From contig JAQGDQ010000005.1 of NCBI GenBank assembly GCA_030141605.1, positions 1 to 64,000 of the forward strand: a stretch of 64,000 bases of DNA. The letters run 5' to 3'. Every line of letters starts with the position of its first letter. The stretch's first letter is position 1. This document shows, piece by piece, positions 13,296 through 27,600 of this stretch. The notes beneath the pieces were generated by a model, which was not told where the DNA came from, ran no database searches, and saw only the letters and a list, made by a program, of their open reading frames with translations. This DNA is from Tubiluchus corallicola. Lineage: Eukaryota > Priapulida > Priapulimorpha > Priapulimorphida > Tubiluchidae. The position numbers were made by a program, and so were the translations under genes.

Positions 13296-13641
13296 ACGTT
13301 AATGAAGTTCAACTACGAACTTGCCATCACGACTAACAGACAAATAAACAAGAGAAATTAATAATTAATAAACGATTATTAATGAATTTCTCACAATAAC
13401 GAAAAGAAAAAGCAAGATAGACTTATGTGTGGTGTTTTCTATGGCTATTACTGAATGTGTTAATATCACGAAATCCAAAAAATTATATTTAGAAATATCT
13501 GTGCTTTTAATTTTTTTAACTGAAGCTGGTTCACAGTGGTGGTTTCCTTATTGCTGGAAACCAATAATAGTCATTTATTAATTATTAATCGCTTGTTTAT
13601 TTGTTTGGCAAAATCGTAGTTGAACTTAATTTAATTAACGT
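13296..13641. mobile_element. Foldback element with ~85 bp arms
   Basis: The segment at 13296-13386, starting ACGTTAATGAAGTTCAACTA, is repeated in inverse form at 13561-13641 with scattered differences and a few small indels. Shared words include AAGTTCAACTACGA, CAAATAAACAAG and TTAATAATTAATAAA. The spacer of about 175 bases has no frame. An AT-palindromic tract (13150-13290) abuts the left arm. A decayed MITE or foldback transposon is likely. Confidence 0.6.
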
Positions 13642-16600
13642 GTGATCGCGACGCAAGAAGCAAGAAACAAAGATGCTAAGGACTGTCTTGCTCAGCCAAG
13701 CTTGCCTTTCATGAGAAAAATGACGAGGTGAGTTCTCTTGGTTCGATTAGTTTCCAAAAACTGATGAAATTGAATAAAATTCGAGCGTGGACGGTAAAGT
13801 AAGTTGCTACTGTCAAATTCGAATGATATATGATACGATTCAAACAGCTTTTACAAGCGAGAAAATTTTATAGGTTCTCTCGGCTTACAATTATCAGCAC
13901 ATAAACTTGAAAATATGCTACCAGAAAAACTGACAACCGTCACTGAACAGAGCGGATAAAGAGATTAATGTAAATCATTAAAAACTAATTACAGAGATAA
14001 AAATGTAGTCCGGCATGCATAAGATAGAGTTAGAGTGTATGCACATGCGTCCAGAGAATTGAGACCGATTTAAAAAAACCCACGGAAGTTTCTCGTTGGA
14101 GAAGAATAAATAAAACTTAATGTATTTTTTATTTTTTTGCTACAAATTTAAATAAAGTTATTTTTCTTTTGTTATTTGGAATTTACTCATCCTAAACAAT
14201 TTGATACTTTTGCCAATTCAACAAAGTTTATCATGCTTTGGGGATCTAAGTATAAGTTAACACTAAACGTATGCTGAAAGACAGATATATGGTGCTCATG
14301 GCTGATTACCTTGGAACTGAACGTGATGGTAGCCATGATGAACTGAACATTTGTTAATTTGAATTACAGTTTTCGTAAATTACTCCTCTAGAGACATGGG
14401 TAGTTTGGTTAAACAATGTACTTAACAGTAATGAGCAACTGAATTACTCAAACTGAGTCTTCAAATTGGTTGTTAATGTACTCATTCTCTGCGACACATT
14501 ATTTTAATAGCTTGGGCTTGCAGTTTTTATGTTGCTAGCCCGCAAAACTGCTTTATGCAGAAAGTGGCATAATTATAATAAAATTGCCGACAAAGCGTAG
14601 AAAATTTTTTCTGCCTAAATATAAAGCAAGCATTCTGTAGTGTTAAGCGTGAATTTACATTCTGTGTATAAGATGAATCCGACAGATTCCTCGTTAACAG
14701 ATTCTCATATGCTTACTCATTATTCACATATGCAATTTACAAACTGCATGACAACGAACAGTTTGCCTTTAGGGCTTTCCTAGGTGGCAGCGCAAACCTG
14801 GGATCCAAAACTTAGACCACTTGCAGATATTTTATGTAAATGCATGCTGCTGTTATTACTGTGATTATCCAATTGCCATATGAGGGACGAATTGCAGCAA
14901 ATTGGTTATTTTCTTATCCAGTATAACAGCCTTTCAAAAATTAAAATATTTTCTGAAACTCTGCTTGTAACTTGGACATGCTCTGTCTCTCTATTATTAT
15001 ACAAATTTATTCAGATCTGATTCAGATGAATTATTCATAGATAAGGAGTCGTTGTAAATTCGTTATGTTACACAGAGCGAAATTCAAATAGTTCACGTTA
15101 CCACTGTGTGTAACGTGATTCTCTTTATTCATGTTGTAAAAACTGTGAAAAAAATGTGATTATAGTTTAATAATAAGCATCTTGATATATACAAGCATTT
15201 CGCGTTCAATGACATCTAATTATTGGGTATGTACTGTACTGTCAATTTCTGGTGCTTTAAATGCTTGTTTTTATAGAATCTAGTAATATACTATTTGTTT
15301 CATTTTTCAAATGTATATCATTCATGTATTAACGAAAACCCGAACAAAACTACGAAAAATTAAATGCGAAAATAAAAGATGGACTTGTTACCAAAAGTAT
15401 GTACTAAGTAATAATAAGTTGCACAATTTCTGGTACTTTAATAACTAAACATTGCGTTGCCAGAAAAGATATTTTGGAACTCAAATGTAACTATTAATGG
15501 GAGTGAAACAGAGGCTCTGAACTAGGGAAACTTAAATGAACGATGTAGAGACAGTAAAACGACTCAAGGGGAGAAACGATCGCTTACGTTTTCAGGTTTA
15601 TAAGATTTTGTTTTGGAACATTTAACATTTGGCCCATTCGTTACTACGTTATTTAATTATTTTACTTAATTTTATTTGGTTTTATTTTTGAAATACATCG
15701 CTCTATGAACAAACCACATTACCCACACACGTTTTGTAGAAATACCGTTACACATAATTATTAAGGTAGTTTGGAATACATGGATCAGTATAGTGTATGT
15801 ATATTGACAGCGCATGTCATTTGTGGATGAGCATATGACAAGGCACACGGCTAGACAGATTGCAACTAGATGACTGCGTCTTTATCATGTAAATTCTTCT
15901 TTCACACGTTCCTGTGCGCCTGAAATTAATTCGACGATTAGTTATCATAATTGTCAGACGAAAATCGCTGCGAAGAGTAATAGGCTTTGCTTTTAATCTA
16001 TATCATAACCAATAAGGGTGGTTAAGGTCATACATATACACAGCATAGATGGCTAACCGCATAATAAGATACAAAAAATCTGATAATCCAATGTGTAAGT
16101 GTTGTTCGTGCGAAATCATCCGTTCGCTTGTGCGGTTCGAGCCTATTAACGACTGAATGCTCTGTTATGAAGGCATATTTCAAAATAATTACATTAGAAA
16201 CCCATTTCTGTCATTTTAACTTCATCACGAAAAAGTTAATCTCGCGAGCTGGTGTTATTAATAACGAGAATAATGGATGAGTAACATACAAATGACTGTC
16301 AACCCAACTACAATGCGCTGCGGCTTCATTACGCCTATATATTGTGGTAAATATTTGGTTCGGTGCATATCGAATTAGGATGGCAGTATGATGTAATTTC
16401 TGCACTCTCTCGATGAATGGGATCCTCACGTGGACAAAAGACGAACTTTTTTATCAACAACTTGAGCTGTCCTCAGCTGCTATACGGAAATTTGCAGCCC
16501 ATTTGAGGGTAACTCTACTCCCGCATCTGCTGCTGATCCGGTAAGCTTGTGCATGTAAAACAGATAGCGTGTCCTGTTAATCTAATAAGGCGATGTTTGC

Positions 16601-18119
16601 TCATTATTTAAGTCGAATTAGAATCATGAAACGTCCATATGCGCATCTGAGATATGGGGCATTTTTCATGCTGTGTCCACAATAATCATCGCTACGTAAA
16701 CAGCAGACTGACGTACTATTCTTCTCCGGGGACAAATGTCGCATAAAGATATCAGCATTCTACGCTATTTGTCTTCATACTATTACTATTATTAAATGGA
16801 TGTGGAGAGATGTGGGGTTACAGATGTAGGGGGCAGTGTCGTCCCAGCGAGAAAGTGTAATCATTGTGGGAGTTTTGGTAAAAACTGTTACATCAAAATG
16901 GCAATTTGTTAATGTTCTTCCAACTGCGTCCATAGTCAGCAATTTACTACTCTACGATAACAATTTGCAGAATGAACTGCAATTTTTAGCACATTGAAGT
17001 TTTCCTCGTGGTGTTAAATCTCATTTGAGCGGATGGTCCTATATCCGTAATAGACCTATAAATCAGAGAATTGAAAAATTTGAGTTGTGATACGCACCTA
17101 TTGAATATACATGATGTGAAAGATTTCTTATTTTTGCTGTCTATTGTATCGTAATATAAGAATTGATTGGTGAAGTTGTGCACGGTGACTGTTTACTAAA
17201 TGCCATTTCAGGCGGTAAAAGGCATTTCTCTGTGAAATGACATGTACAAGCAAAGCGGATTATAAGTAAAAAGTTTCTAAAAACTAAATTAAATTTTTGT
17301 TTTGTCAGTTTACTATGTCAAGTTCTTTACATTACAAATGTTTTACAAAACGATAACTAACAGCTATACAACTGTAAATAGTCAGTCTTAACTAATTTTA
17401 TCTCGTCATGTACTATCATCGCACTTCATATAATTAAACAGCTAATTCGGAGCTGTCGCAAGGTTCAATTGTAAGTCCGCTCTTATTCTTGATGCACATA
17501 GAACAACATATATGTAAGCTTCGAATTATAATAAAACCGCCAACCTTGTAGTGGATGTAACTGGATTAATAAATTTTAATGTGTATTCGTATAAACAAAC
17601 CTTCAATTTCAGACTGTTTCAAAGAAAATAAATTGCTGTTAATGTAAGCAAAACAACGTACATGCATAATTAATTATAATATAAGATTTCATTCTAGAAA
17701 CAAAACAGTTCCTGTAACAAAAATCAAGCCAAAATACTAAATAACGTCCATTAATTTTTTCAAGATTGATTGTTAGAATTAAACATCGTTGCTCAGTGAG
17801 TTCATATACAAAACTTATTTTAAAGTACTTACTGCGTTCTTCAAATGTCCAATGTTGTGTAACCATATTATATTTTAAAAGAATTAAGTTCAATTTACGT
17901 TGAAAACCAGAAATTTTGACAGCATTACTAAATCTTGAAGAAAGGTTTATAACATTGCGGCATTTATATGTTACGAAAGCGTATGATCTAAAATATTGTG
18001 ATTATTATCAATAGTATACTATTCATATTATATACAAGATCAAAAGGTTTTCTATGATCTATGAGTAAACTCATGTAGTTTCAAATGTTTTTGACATATA
18101 GTTTTGTCACTAAACTCAC
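13642..18119. other. No confident gene
   Basis: AT-rich DNA. Short open frames at 16211-16429 and 16986-17183 (minus) may belong to the candidate gene at 18.1 kb but have no phase-matched splice sites I can defend. No other structure was seen. Confidence 0.3.
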
Positions 18120-18393
18120 CACTGTAGTTTTCCTTGTGGTGTTCCGGCCGGCCGGAGTAACCGACTCGTGAAATTGGTTTGCTAAACAGAGGATAGATGA
18201 ACGTAATGGCTGTGCGGCTTTCTTGCTGCCAGGAGGAAAATGAAAATACGTTTCTATTAAGTACCCAGCATGCATGAGCTGTCTGTCTTGATTGTGATCA
18301 AACCCTCTTCCATGCAATTTAACTTCGTAGGTTGCGTCTCTAACGCCAAGGTGTGAGGAAAACTCGCTCTCAGGAATTGCCATTTTTACATCT
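18120..18393 (-). CDS. Exon of the unknown candidate gene
   Basis: One base plus 91 codons, ending in frame at a GTGAGT donor. The C-terminal part contains GRNTTRKTT. A similar stretch, NTTRKTS, recurs in a minus-strand frame near 17.0 kb. Confidence 0.45.
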
Positions 18394-18675
18394 CTATAGG
18401 GAAATCATATAAATGTATAGAGAAAGTATGTGATAGTCCAAATAAAAGCCATTTTTACACAATTCAGCACTCTACTAACCATTATCAAGGCTCGAAGAGT
18501 TGTGTCTCATTATGCAAAATTAATTCTCAAAGAAGTTATGAATTAATCACATTTGATAAGTACGTACCTTTCCCAACAAGATAAATATCTGGAGGAAGTT
18601 CCCAGCACATGAATCCATTCAAAATCAATTTTCTCGGATGTCGCCTTGATAGTCTCGGCTTGTTTCACTTCCTGA
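18120..18675 (-). CDS. Candidate gene of unknown function, two internal exons
   Basis: Two minus-strand exons fit together. The first (18675-18568) follows a TGTGCAG acceptor and ends at a GGAAAG|GTACGT donor. Its open frame begins QEVKQAETIKATSEK and leaves two bases over. The second (18393-18120) follows a CCCTATAG acceptor, supplies the one missing base, and stays open for 91 codons (DVKMAIPESEFSSHLGVRDA onward) to a donor reading CAGTG|GTGAGT. Joined, they give about 127 residues with mixed hydrophilic composition, no membrane segment and no repeat. I do not recognise the protein. Upstream and downstream exons were not found, and a possible terminal exon near 17.05 kb is weak. Phase agreement and good splice signals support a real gene, but chance cannot be excluded. 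Confidence 0.45.
18568..18675 (-). CDS. Exon of the unknown candidate gene
   Basis: One base plus 35 codons plus two bases. The frame is open only in the phase that matches the next exon. The last residues before the donor are SCWE, with Arg completed across the junction. Confidence 0.4.
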
Positions 18676-21600
18676 CTGCACACATTGACCATTAAGCTGT
18701 CCACTTGTTTTGATATTAATTAACGTTTATTGTTTAGTGACATGTATTTTTGAATATAATTTTAAATAGAAATAAAAAATTCTAGTTTTGCATTTTTAAA
18801 TACATGACAACGACATTTTAATATAGAAGTCGAGAACGTTTTGTAAGAAGGCGTGGAAGTACTATTATTTAGTAAACACGATTAAGTTATGCTATTTTAA
18901 AAATAAAATAATTAGTTAGCACATGACAAAAAATGCAACGAATATTTTTTGAAACAATGAAAGAGACAAACTAACATCGGTGGCCACTCCGCGTTGGGAA
19001 TGCCGCATAGTTTCCTATAGAGGCTCTTTGAGCAAATGGGAACCTGAGGCAGAGTAAAATATGTTAAAGCATGCAAAGTGCACTGCAGCTAAGCTAGTAC
19101 CCTAGGCACTATACAGAATTGCATAATGTCTAGGGTACTAGTAGGGTAATTCAATCCAACTCTATTTTTTGTCTCTCAGTAAACATGTAACAATGAGTTA
19201 GTAATTATTAACAGCAAAAAAGCGGGTTGGGGAAAGACCATAGTATTTCCAGGTAAGACACAGTATTGGTTATTGGAAGCTGCTATACTTTTTATTTATT
19301 CAAGTTCGCCTGACACATTTATTTCTCGTGCAATCTTCGACATTCAAATTTTAACGCAGGCATCATTTTAGTAAAAAAATCTAATGCAACTGTCTTAAAT
19401 TGCCCGTCTAAGCTATATACTGGGCGAGCTTAAAAATTAGAAATGCAATTGTGCGAACGCTGGAATAAATTTAGCGTTTTCTGTGCAACAGAGTGATTCC
19501 ATTAGCGTAGGTTAGAGGTGTAAGTCCAGGATAGGTCAAATTACTAAGAGAGGACATGTGTTCTTTAAAGTACAAGTGACAATTCCGTTTAATTGGAAAT
19601 CTTCGTTAATGGCTTAGCAAGAAAACTGCGTTAGCTATGATCACATACATTTTACTCAATAATTTGTTAGAATTTCTGAGTCTAGCCCGCGTATCAAACC
19701 TTATTGCTCTCTTAATCTGTTTTAACATTTGCAGACTGCGAATTTAACGTGTGTTTGTAAAACTGGTGTACAATTACATGGTGAATAAGTTTGGATAAAT
19801 ATCTAATTGTGTAATTTGTGTTCAAAATTTTGTAAATAAAAAGCCAGAAGTTACCTTGGGATTCGATGGTTCCAAGGTTCCAACAGCAGGTTTAGAGATC
19901 CCTTAAAAGAAGTAATTTTTACACAATTCGTCCCACTACAAGCCAAAGTCCAGTAATCAGCGGACGGGCGTATTTAATGTCGATGTTTGTCGGCAAACTT
20001 GTGCCTGGCTCTTTATCAATAATTTTTTTCGAAGATGAGCCATTAAAAACCAGCTGATGTGACTTAGCCATGTTGGGATATATATATATATATATAATCC
20101 GTCTAGAAAATAGAAAGGGAGAACGAATACGGCGTATGAAACAGCATGAGTAGACCTAAGGACCGCAAGCCTTTCACTAACCAGCTTCGGCGAGACTTAA
20201 ACTTTGATGTGAAGCACATGTCATTTCAACTAAACTAAAAGGGTAAAACAAACAGTAAAATTGTGCATTGAATCTATATTGCAGGATACTCTTCTGTAAT
20301 TGTGTTTTTCAATGCTATAATGTGACCAATGCTATTCACAAATGACAAACTGGTCACTTTTCTGAAGATTGTGAACCACCTTTATGTAGGTTCGTACTGG
20401 AGCGATATGTGCTAAATCGGTACGTGACCGGTGGGCATAGTAACTCTTGTGATTGGGGTCACTTGCCAAGATTCAATTGTGGGGATAACTCTCACACAGG
20501 CGCCAAATCTTATATCAGTCACAGATGTGTGGAAGATTTATATTTATCTGTTTTGATGACAAAAGTGCTCGTGTTGTCTTCTACTCTAATGACGTCATTG
20601 TTTCGTATGAAATATCAATAAAACTCTTTTTCTCCGCATCTGCTGCGATTAATGTCAAATGACAACTGATTACTGAAAACAGGAAAGAGTTTACTAAATT
20701 AAGTCTAGCTCTTAAACACTGATACTGTGAACACATCGTTGGCAAGTTTTGGAATTATCTTTCGCTGTTTACATTTTTCAAATTTAGCTTGCACGGGTCT
20801 AACTCGAGCTTGTAGACGTGGTTTTTAATGTCGTTTTATGGGGAAAGTAAAACTATAAATACCTCAAAAATTTGTTTACCGATAAACGGTCCGAAATGAT
20901 CAAATCTGCATGATAACTGTAAATTTCAAATATCGTTAGCCTTTGCATGTTAAAAATAAGTGTTAAATAAAAAATAAAAATAGCACAAAATGAAGATGAC
21001 TTTTCATTTCTGTATTATATTATATATACGTGCAATCATGTGTTCAAAGAAGTTTTCATGAGTTAAGTTGTCGCTAAATCCAATTAAACTCTTCTTTTCT
21101 GTACGTTTTAATTTACAGAATCTATGGAAGGCAGTGCAATCGAAAAAGTTCAGGTGACTCTTTTGACGAGTTTGGCAGGTTTTAGCAAGAGGTTGAGCAG
21201 TTTGGCACCATGGCAGGAAAAAAATCATTGCCGTTAGACATTTTACGTAGGAATTAAAATATTTCAAACGTTTGAAACGTTAGCTCAAGACACAGCGTTG
21301 CATGCACGTGCATTCAGGCACAGGCGTGTTTCTAAGACTGCATAAATCGTTATCAAAAAGCACCTGCTCTGCCATACCACTGAATAAACGACTTGTTTTT
21401 TTCATGATTTTGTTGATCGATTCTGCGACTGTTTCGTCGATGTTTTCCGCTAACTGTCCTGTCAAAATTCGTTATTCATTATGCACGTTTATGCAGAAAC
21501 GGCTTTAAAGCAATCATCATAATTGACACAAGTCATCACCAAATTTGCTGCAGAATGTGGCAGCACAGAAACAGAAGGGTGGGCCACCTTTTTCTGCCCA

Positions 21601-24600
21601 AAAGTGGAGGCCGATATTAGGCAGTTATTAAAAACGAATTGGTTTTGTCAATTTTGTCACATTATTTTTAGTGCCTCAGATGGTGCACGCATTTTTGGTA
21701 AAATTAGTAGGTGTGCGTTATTTCTGCACAACAGCCCATGTGCGGACAGATGCACTTTTTATCGAAAAATCTATTAATGTGCATGATAATGTGCTAGACT
21801 TGAAGATATTGATTTGATTGAAGTGACATTATATATTACAAGCGAACATTTTCTATGCAGATTTGTAGCATTGTTCAGTGGGAAAAGCACTGATGACATT
21901 TGTCAGTTAAACGTGAATATGGACAAGCTGAATGCCGGCATTATCACGATATGAATGCCTTATGCAAAATAAGAAGAGTGTTTGTAGACGTAAGGCGTGG
22001 AATACAAAAGACACTGGAGTGGATTGAAATCGACGTCGTTGCGCATCTAACGAGTTTTGTAAATGGAAGTCATATTTGTTTAGAAATAATTACATACTTA
22101 TTGGGTTAATTAATGTTAAATAGTTTCATGGTAAACATATGTATAGTTGTCAATTGGAGAAGCACATAACGCTTTTAATAGTTATCGCTTTTTAGATATC
22201 GCTTTCAATTGATTGCCATCTTGAAATTCAGTATTGTTGTTCAGAATTTCAACATTTTTTAACTAACGTAAAATAGACTATTGATTGCAGATTTACATTT
22301 TTTCTAGGATTTCGTTTTTGGCTTGTTGGGTAGCACAGATAGCGGCGTTTTGGCCTTCAAAATACAATAGTTTAAAACGTCAAATGTTTTGTAGTTTTTA
22401 CTTATTGCCTGTTTTTAAACATGTATGTATATAACTCGTGGTTATAATCGCCTTGTTGGATCTGTTTATGTTCCGCATCGTTTTCCCAAAAAACATTTTC
22501 CCCCACTGGACAACTTTTTTAAAAAGCAAGCTTACCTCACTTACCACACATAAACTAATACGCAAAAGTTTTGTTGACTTGCACCGTTAAATTTTTAATT
22601 GGATAGACAACCAGAGCAAAAAGTCCCTGTACAACTTGTTGAGAGTCTTATCGCTGTTTGTTATGACATGTTGCAGGCATAATTAGTTATAAGTTTGTAC
22701 ATACGAGGCTAAGCCATAATTGGCTTTTGACGGAAGCCCGGGGGTGGAGAAACTGTATTATCAGGTGCGGACACCCGTCGTTTAAACACCTGCTATTGTT
22801 CAGTAGTCATTTATTATGCAATTTGAAATGTATCCCAAATTCAAAACTAGTGCCTGTTTCTCTGGAGTCCTATTCAATTGCTATTATGCGCTAACCCAGA
22901 CAGATGGTCGTGCTATAATAAGCTGAATATGAATACAATAGTAGGCCCAAGGCGCGTGCTGAGAGGTAAACATATAGTCTGCTGATAATAAATGAATAGT
23001 AAGGGACTGCTTAGTAAACTGTAAGGCTGAGTAATTATCCAGCTTGCCCTAAATCTGTCAAAACTTGCAAGTTCAGTTACATATAATCTGGTGGACACGT
23101 TTATGTAGGTAGATTGTTTTGCTCGGTTTTAGATTTGAATTCATTTTGAGTTTAAATGAGAATGTTTTGAAAAAAGAAAGGAGGGAGTAAATACCTGAGA
23201 TTAGTAGCTTTATAATATAATAGTACTATCAGACGATTAGCTCTGCTGTTATAGAACTGTAAGATTAGGCATCTAGATATGAAAAGCTCTATATTTTTGT
23301 AGTTATCATTTAAATGAGGCAGCTGGCAAATTGATTTATAAAAAGTATGATAAAAAGGCTTATGTATCTACGGTGAAATTTAATAAGCGTCTTTCCGCAC
23401 TTGCTCATGCAGAACTAATTGTTCCCATCACCAACATAATGTTCAAATCTCCGAGACAAGTTTTACTCAACAAGCACATTATAGCACATGATGAAGCTGC
23501 TGTTTTAGTCATGCATTAGCATATCTTTATTGTCTATTAATTTAGTGTGCAATCGCCTCTGGTATGGGCATCTGTTCCACACTCGCTTTTGTCACGAGCA
23601 ATGAAGAACCCTCCTATCTCAACCTATTAACCAATTACCGACAATCTGATGTTAGCGAATCCAAGCGTGGCATGATGTGCGCATGCGTGCACGCCAGGAA
23701 ACCACGCAATATATTACGAAACTCTGACTAAACACAGCAACAGATGTGGCATTAAGTTAGGAATGACAGAAGCGTGGCAAGCAGACGAAGTGATGAACTC
23801 TGATTAGAACAGGTGCAAAACATACATTCAACTTTGTATTTATAACCGTTACAAGTAACAGTTTTGTTTGCTAATAGCACCAGGTGATGCAAGACTTTTC
23901 TGAACAATCATTTGCGTTTAAGCAGAAAATTGGACCAAGCCCGTTCAACTAAATTTGGCTTGTCTGAAAAGTGACGTCATTGCTTACTATAGCTTTTCAA
24001 GTATAATTTGTGGTAAGATGATTCATTTCCTTATAAATTGTAAGAAGAATGTTCTAAAATATTTTAAACGTGTCTTAGTTTCAATGCTATTATTATTATA
24101 TTATAGATAACGAAATGTAATCTAAAAATAAGAGTAAGCGAGCATTCAATTTTTTTCACAAAAGTGAAAAAAGGCTAAAAATAATTTCAGACTTCTGTTT
24201 CTTAACAAATGACTGACAATGATCGTAAGCTGAATAAAATTATATATCTTCAGTGTTGAGATAAAAGCTGAAAAGGCGCACTGAGTCATTAAAATAAGAA
24301 ACTTTGCATTCGTTATTTAACAAAGTTCATAAGCAGCAAGAATTTTTTGACACCTTCTACGTTGAAGGTATTAACGGATATATCAAGTTTATTCATGTTA
24401 CAAAGTGAAATCTTATTAGTTCATAAAATTGTAAAGCATGTGCTTGTATCACAGATAATAGTAAAGTCACGATGTGTAACACTAATGGTTTATGCTTTCG
24501 AGTATATTATCTTTATAAAATGCATATTATCTTTTGTCACCAAACTTTTGAGTCAATCTCAACAGTAAACAGTGATTCGTGGCGCAATGTTCTTCACGTT

Positions 24601-27600
24601 TCCAGTTGAAAAGGTTCTCGCGACAGTGTTATACAGAATACACATAGTATACTTCGTTTTTGTTCATCATACAGCTTATTAGTGGACATTAAATGGAAAT
24701 GTTCCTCATTAAACAACAAAATTTTGCCCAAGAGGAAAATCAATTAAGAATTTGGTATGTTGGTATGTATGCTACTGCTAGTGAGGCTCTACGTTACGTT
24801 AAGGCATCATGCATAGTTTCAGTGGAACCTGTTTTGTTATAAAGAAATAAGGCTCACCTGTGTCAAGTGGTATTTTATCTATGGTATTTATTCATACTGC
24901 ATGATGCTGAAGTGCTAGGAATAAGGCGTTTTCGTACGAAACCTATTTTTATAAAGCGATTATACAAACTGTTTTACAGTATTTGTATCCACTAATTTTA
25001 ATCAATGAGAACGGATATCTTTTAATACCGTCACATTTTGTTTGCTTGCAATGTGATTACAATTGTAAAATAATCGAAAAATATTTTTCGCTAGTTGTTT
25101 TAGTAGACCTACCTATTATTGGTCAAGTTAAAACTAAACAAAGCCCATTTCACGAGAAAAATAATAATGCAAATCAATTTAATTCTTAAATGAATATACA
25201 TTCTACACTACACTTTATTATGCAATCAGGAAAGTACATCTTCGTTAGAGACTTTGAATTTGTTCTTTCTAGTTATAACATCAAATTTGTTAGTGGTAAA
25301 TTTTACTGTGTTTGAATTCATGCAGTTGTCTATAAAGCGGAAGCGCTAGTTAATTTTGTTTCCGATATTTTCCTGTTTGAGGGCCAAAACTACGAACCAC
25401 CTAGGGGCCGGTGGGGTAACTGTTGAAAGACAAAACAGGTACATACTTGTTATACAGCACCTTTTCTGACTAAAAATATGTATACCTGTAATAAAAATGT
25501 AAATAATTATGTAGTTTTGTTAATAATAATTGCTTAGGTTAAGAAAAATCGCAGATTTGCTAATCATACTCACATTTTAATGCATCTGAGGGCATCGCGG
25601 TTTTTAATTCCTTTTTTTTGTTATAGTGGTGCAACAAATATCCCTCTGCAATATTCAAAATAATGTTCAATGTCATTCTCACGATAATAACTAATCATTT
25701 AGGATATAATGGCAGTCTTTAGAGCTGCACTATACCAATTAGACACTAGAAAGCGTATGAGCATTCGTTTAACTTACTTTGTGACATTTTTATAAATTTA
25801 AAATCTAATTTGCTTAAATAAATTGAAAAGTGGCTGCACTGTGCGAACAAATGAAACGTCACGTGAAAAGTTTCTTTTAAAATTTATTTCCCTTTCAGTT
25901 GCTTTTTTCTGTGTTGGTAGGCTGCATTTTAAAATATCATTGAAAACGAATTTTTGCAAGAATAATGAACGAAAGCCTAAATGTTTATGAGAAGTAAATG
26001 TCGGGTTTTTAGCTATCTTAGACTTTTGTAGACATTTGTGCTGTTGCTGGACAGTTTCTTGTACTGTCGGCTTAGACCTTTCTGAGCTTAAGGGTTAGGA
26101 CATTAATGGCAAACACAAATACGTTTGTAGAAAATAATAGATTTGTGTCTTCTGCATATAAATGTCTCAAATTATTAAAAACTTTTTGTGTTTAACTCGT
26201 TTTGCGTTGCAAACTTAGCAACAGTTCTTTTTTGTTTGATGTTTTATTTTGTACCTTTATTATATAGGGTAAAGAATGTATAGCAACTGGTAGTAGATGA
26301 AAAGCTGTTATTTTAGAAATAACAGTATAACGTAGTCTTCTTTTAATTATCTTAAATTTTTGTACATAACCTCAAGACGTGTGTGTAATCGGTGTCTACA
26401 TGCATGTTTTATACCAAAGTCCAATGATGCCCATATTATTACACAGCCGTTATAAATAATTTGTGACGCTTTTGTATTATTAATGTTCATAATTTAAAGT
26501 ATATAGAATTTTAAAATTCTAAACTCATAGTGTCACTGCTATTGTTATTGTATATTAAGATATCAGTATGGTCCCGCAAAACAGTTTTTAATTGTTGTTC
26601 GTGCAGTTAATTATTAGAAAAAACATTATTATTAAAACTTTGAGTAATTGATTAAGCAGTCAAACTTTATTATTATTATTATTAGCATTAGTAATAATAA
26701 TAACAATATTTGTTTTTTAAATAATATTTAATTATTTAAATGATCAGCAACAGAGCTTCAACTGAGAGAAACATGAAGTTAATAAACACAGCAGTTTATG
26801 AGAAACAATATTAACAGAATTTCAATTTTATCCGAAAAAAGAGATGCCGAAACGAACCAGATTGAAATTTAAATGTCAGTAACTTAAAAACCGTGAAAGA
26901 TCCCACAATCAGAACTATATCTACCATTAAAGGAGTTGTTTTTCTATGTGCAGTCACAATTTATTACTATATCGGGTCTATATTTATAATGAGTTGCTTT
27001 CTTTGTAAGTGAAATTTATGTATGAATTAGGATAATATAATATGCTTACACTGATTTGTCAATCCCATATAATTGTAATCGTATGTGAATTAGATTTACT
27101 TAGTTGGTACTTTAAAGTAAATTTGGTTTACTTTAAAAGATGGAACTATTAGGCTCTGTCTTGATCACGGGAAAATCTGCGCTGCTTCGGTCAAAGCTCT
27201 GAACTTAACCCGAATGCTCCTAGGTCGAAACCGAAACAATCTTTTTGCATTTTGCCTTTTTCGACCAATCTTATTTTCTAAAAGTTAATATTTGCAGTTG
27301 AGCTCCATTCGCCAGCTAGTTGTTTATTATTGTTCCTAATATTCTTTATGCTTATCAAGCTGGACTCGCAGAAGTGTTAAAACATTTATAGATATTGAAT
27401 AAGACGCTGATCTCGATTAAGATTACGCTACCGTTTTGCGCAATTTTATCATGTTATATTTACTTATTGCACAACAGACTGTTAAACTTCCGTATCACGT
27501 CATTATCGACTGTCAATATTCACAAACTCGTGTATTTCAATTATTATTTTAATGCTTACATTACGTTCGTAAAATAGCTGAATTCGTTTTACTGCCATTT

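Noticed and set aside
14270-14360. Small frame MLKDRYMVLMADYLGTERDG
   Set aside because: 28 codons, isolated, no supporting signals.
16475-16541. Possible plus-strand mini-exon (CYTEICSPFEGNS) between CCTCAG and CCG|GTAAGC
   Set aside because: Only 21 codons and no partner exon in phase was found.
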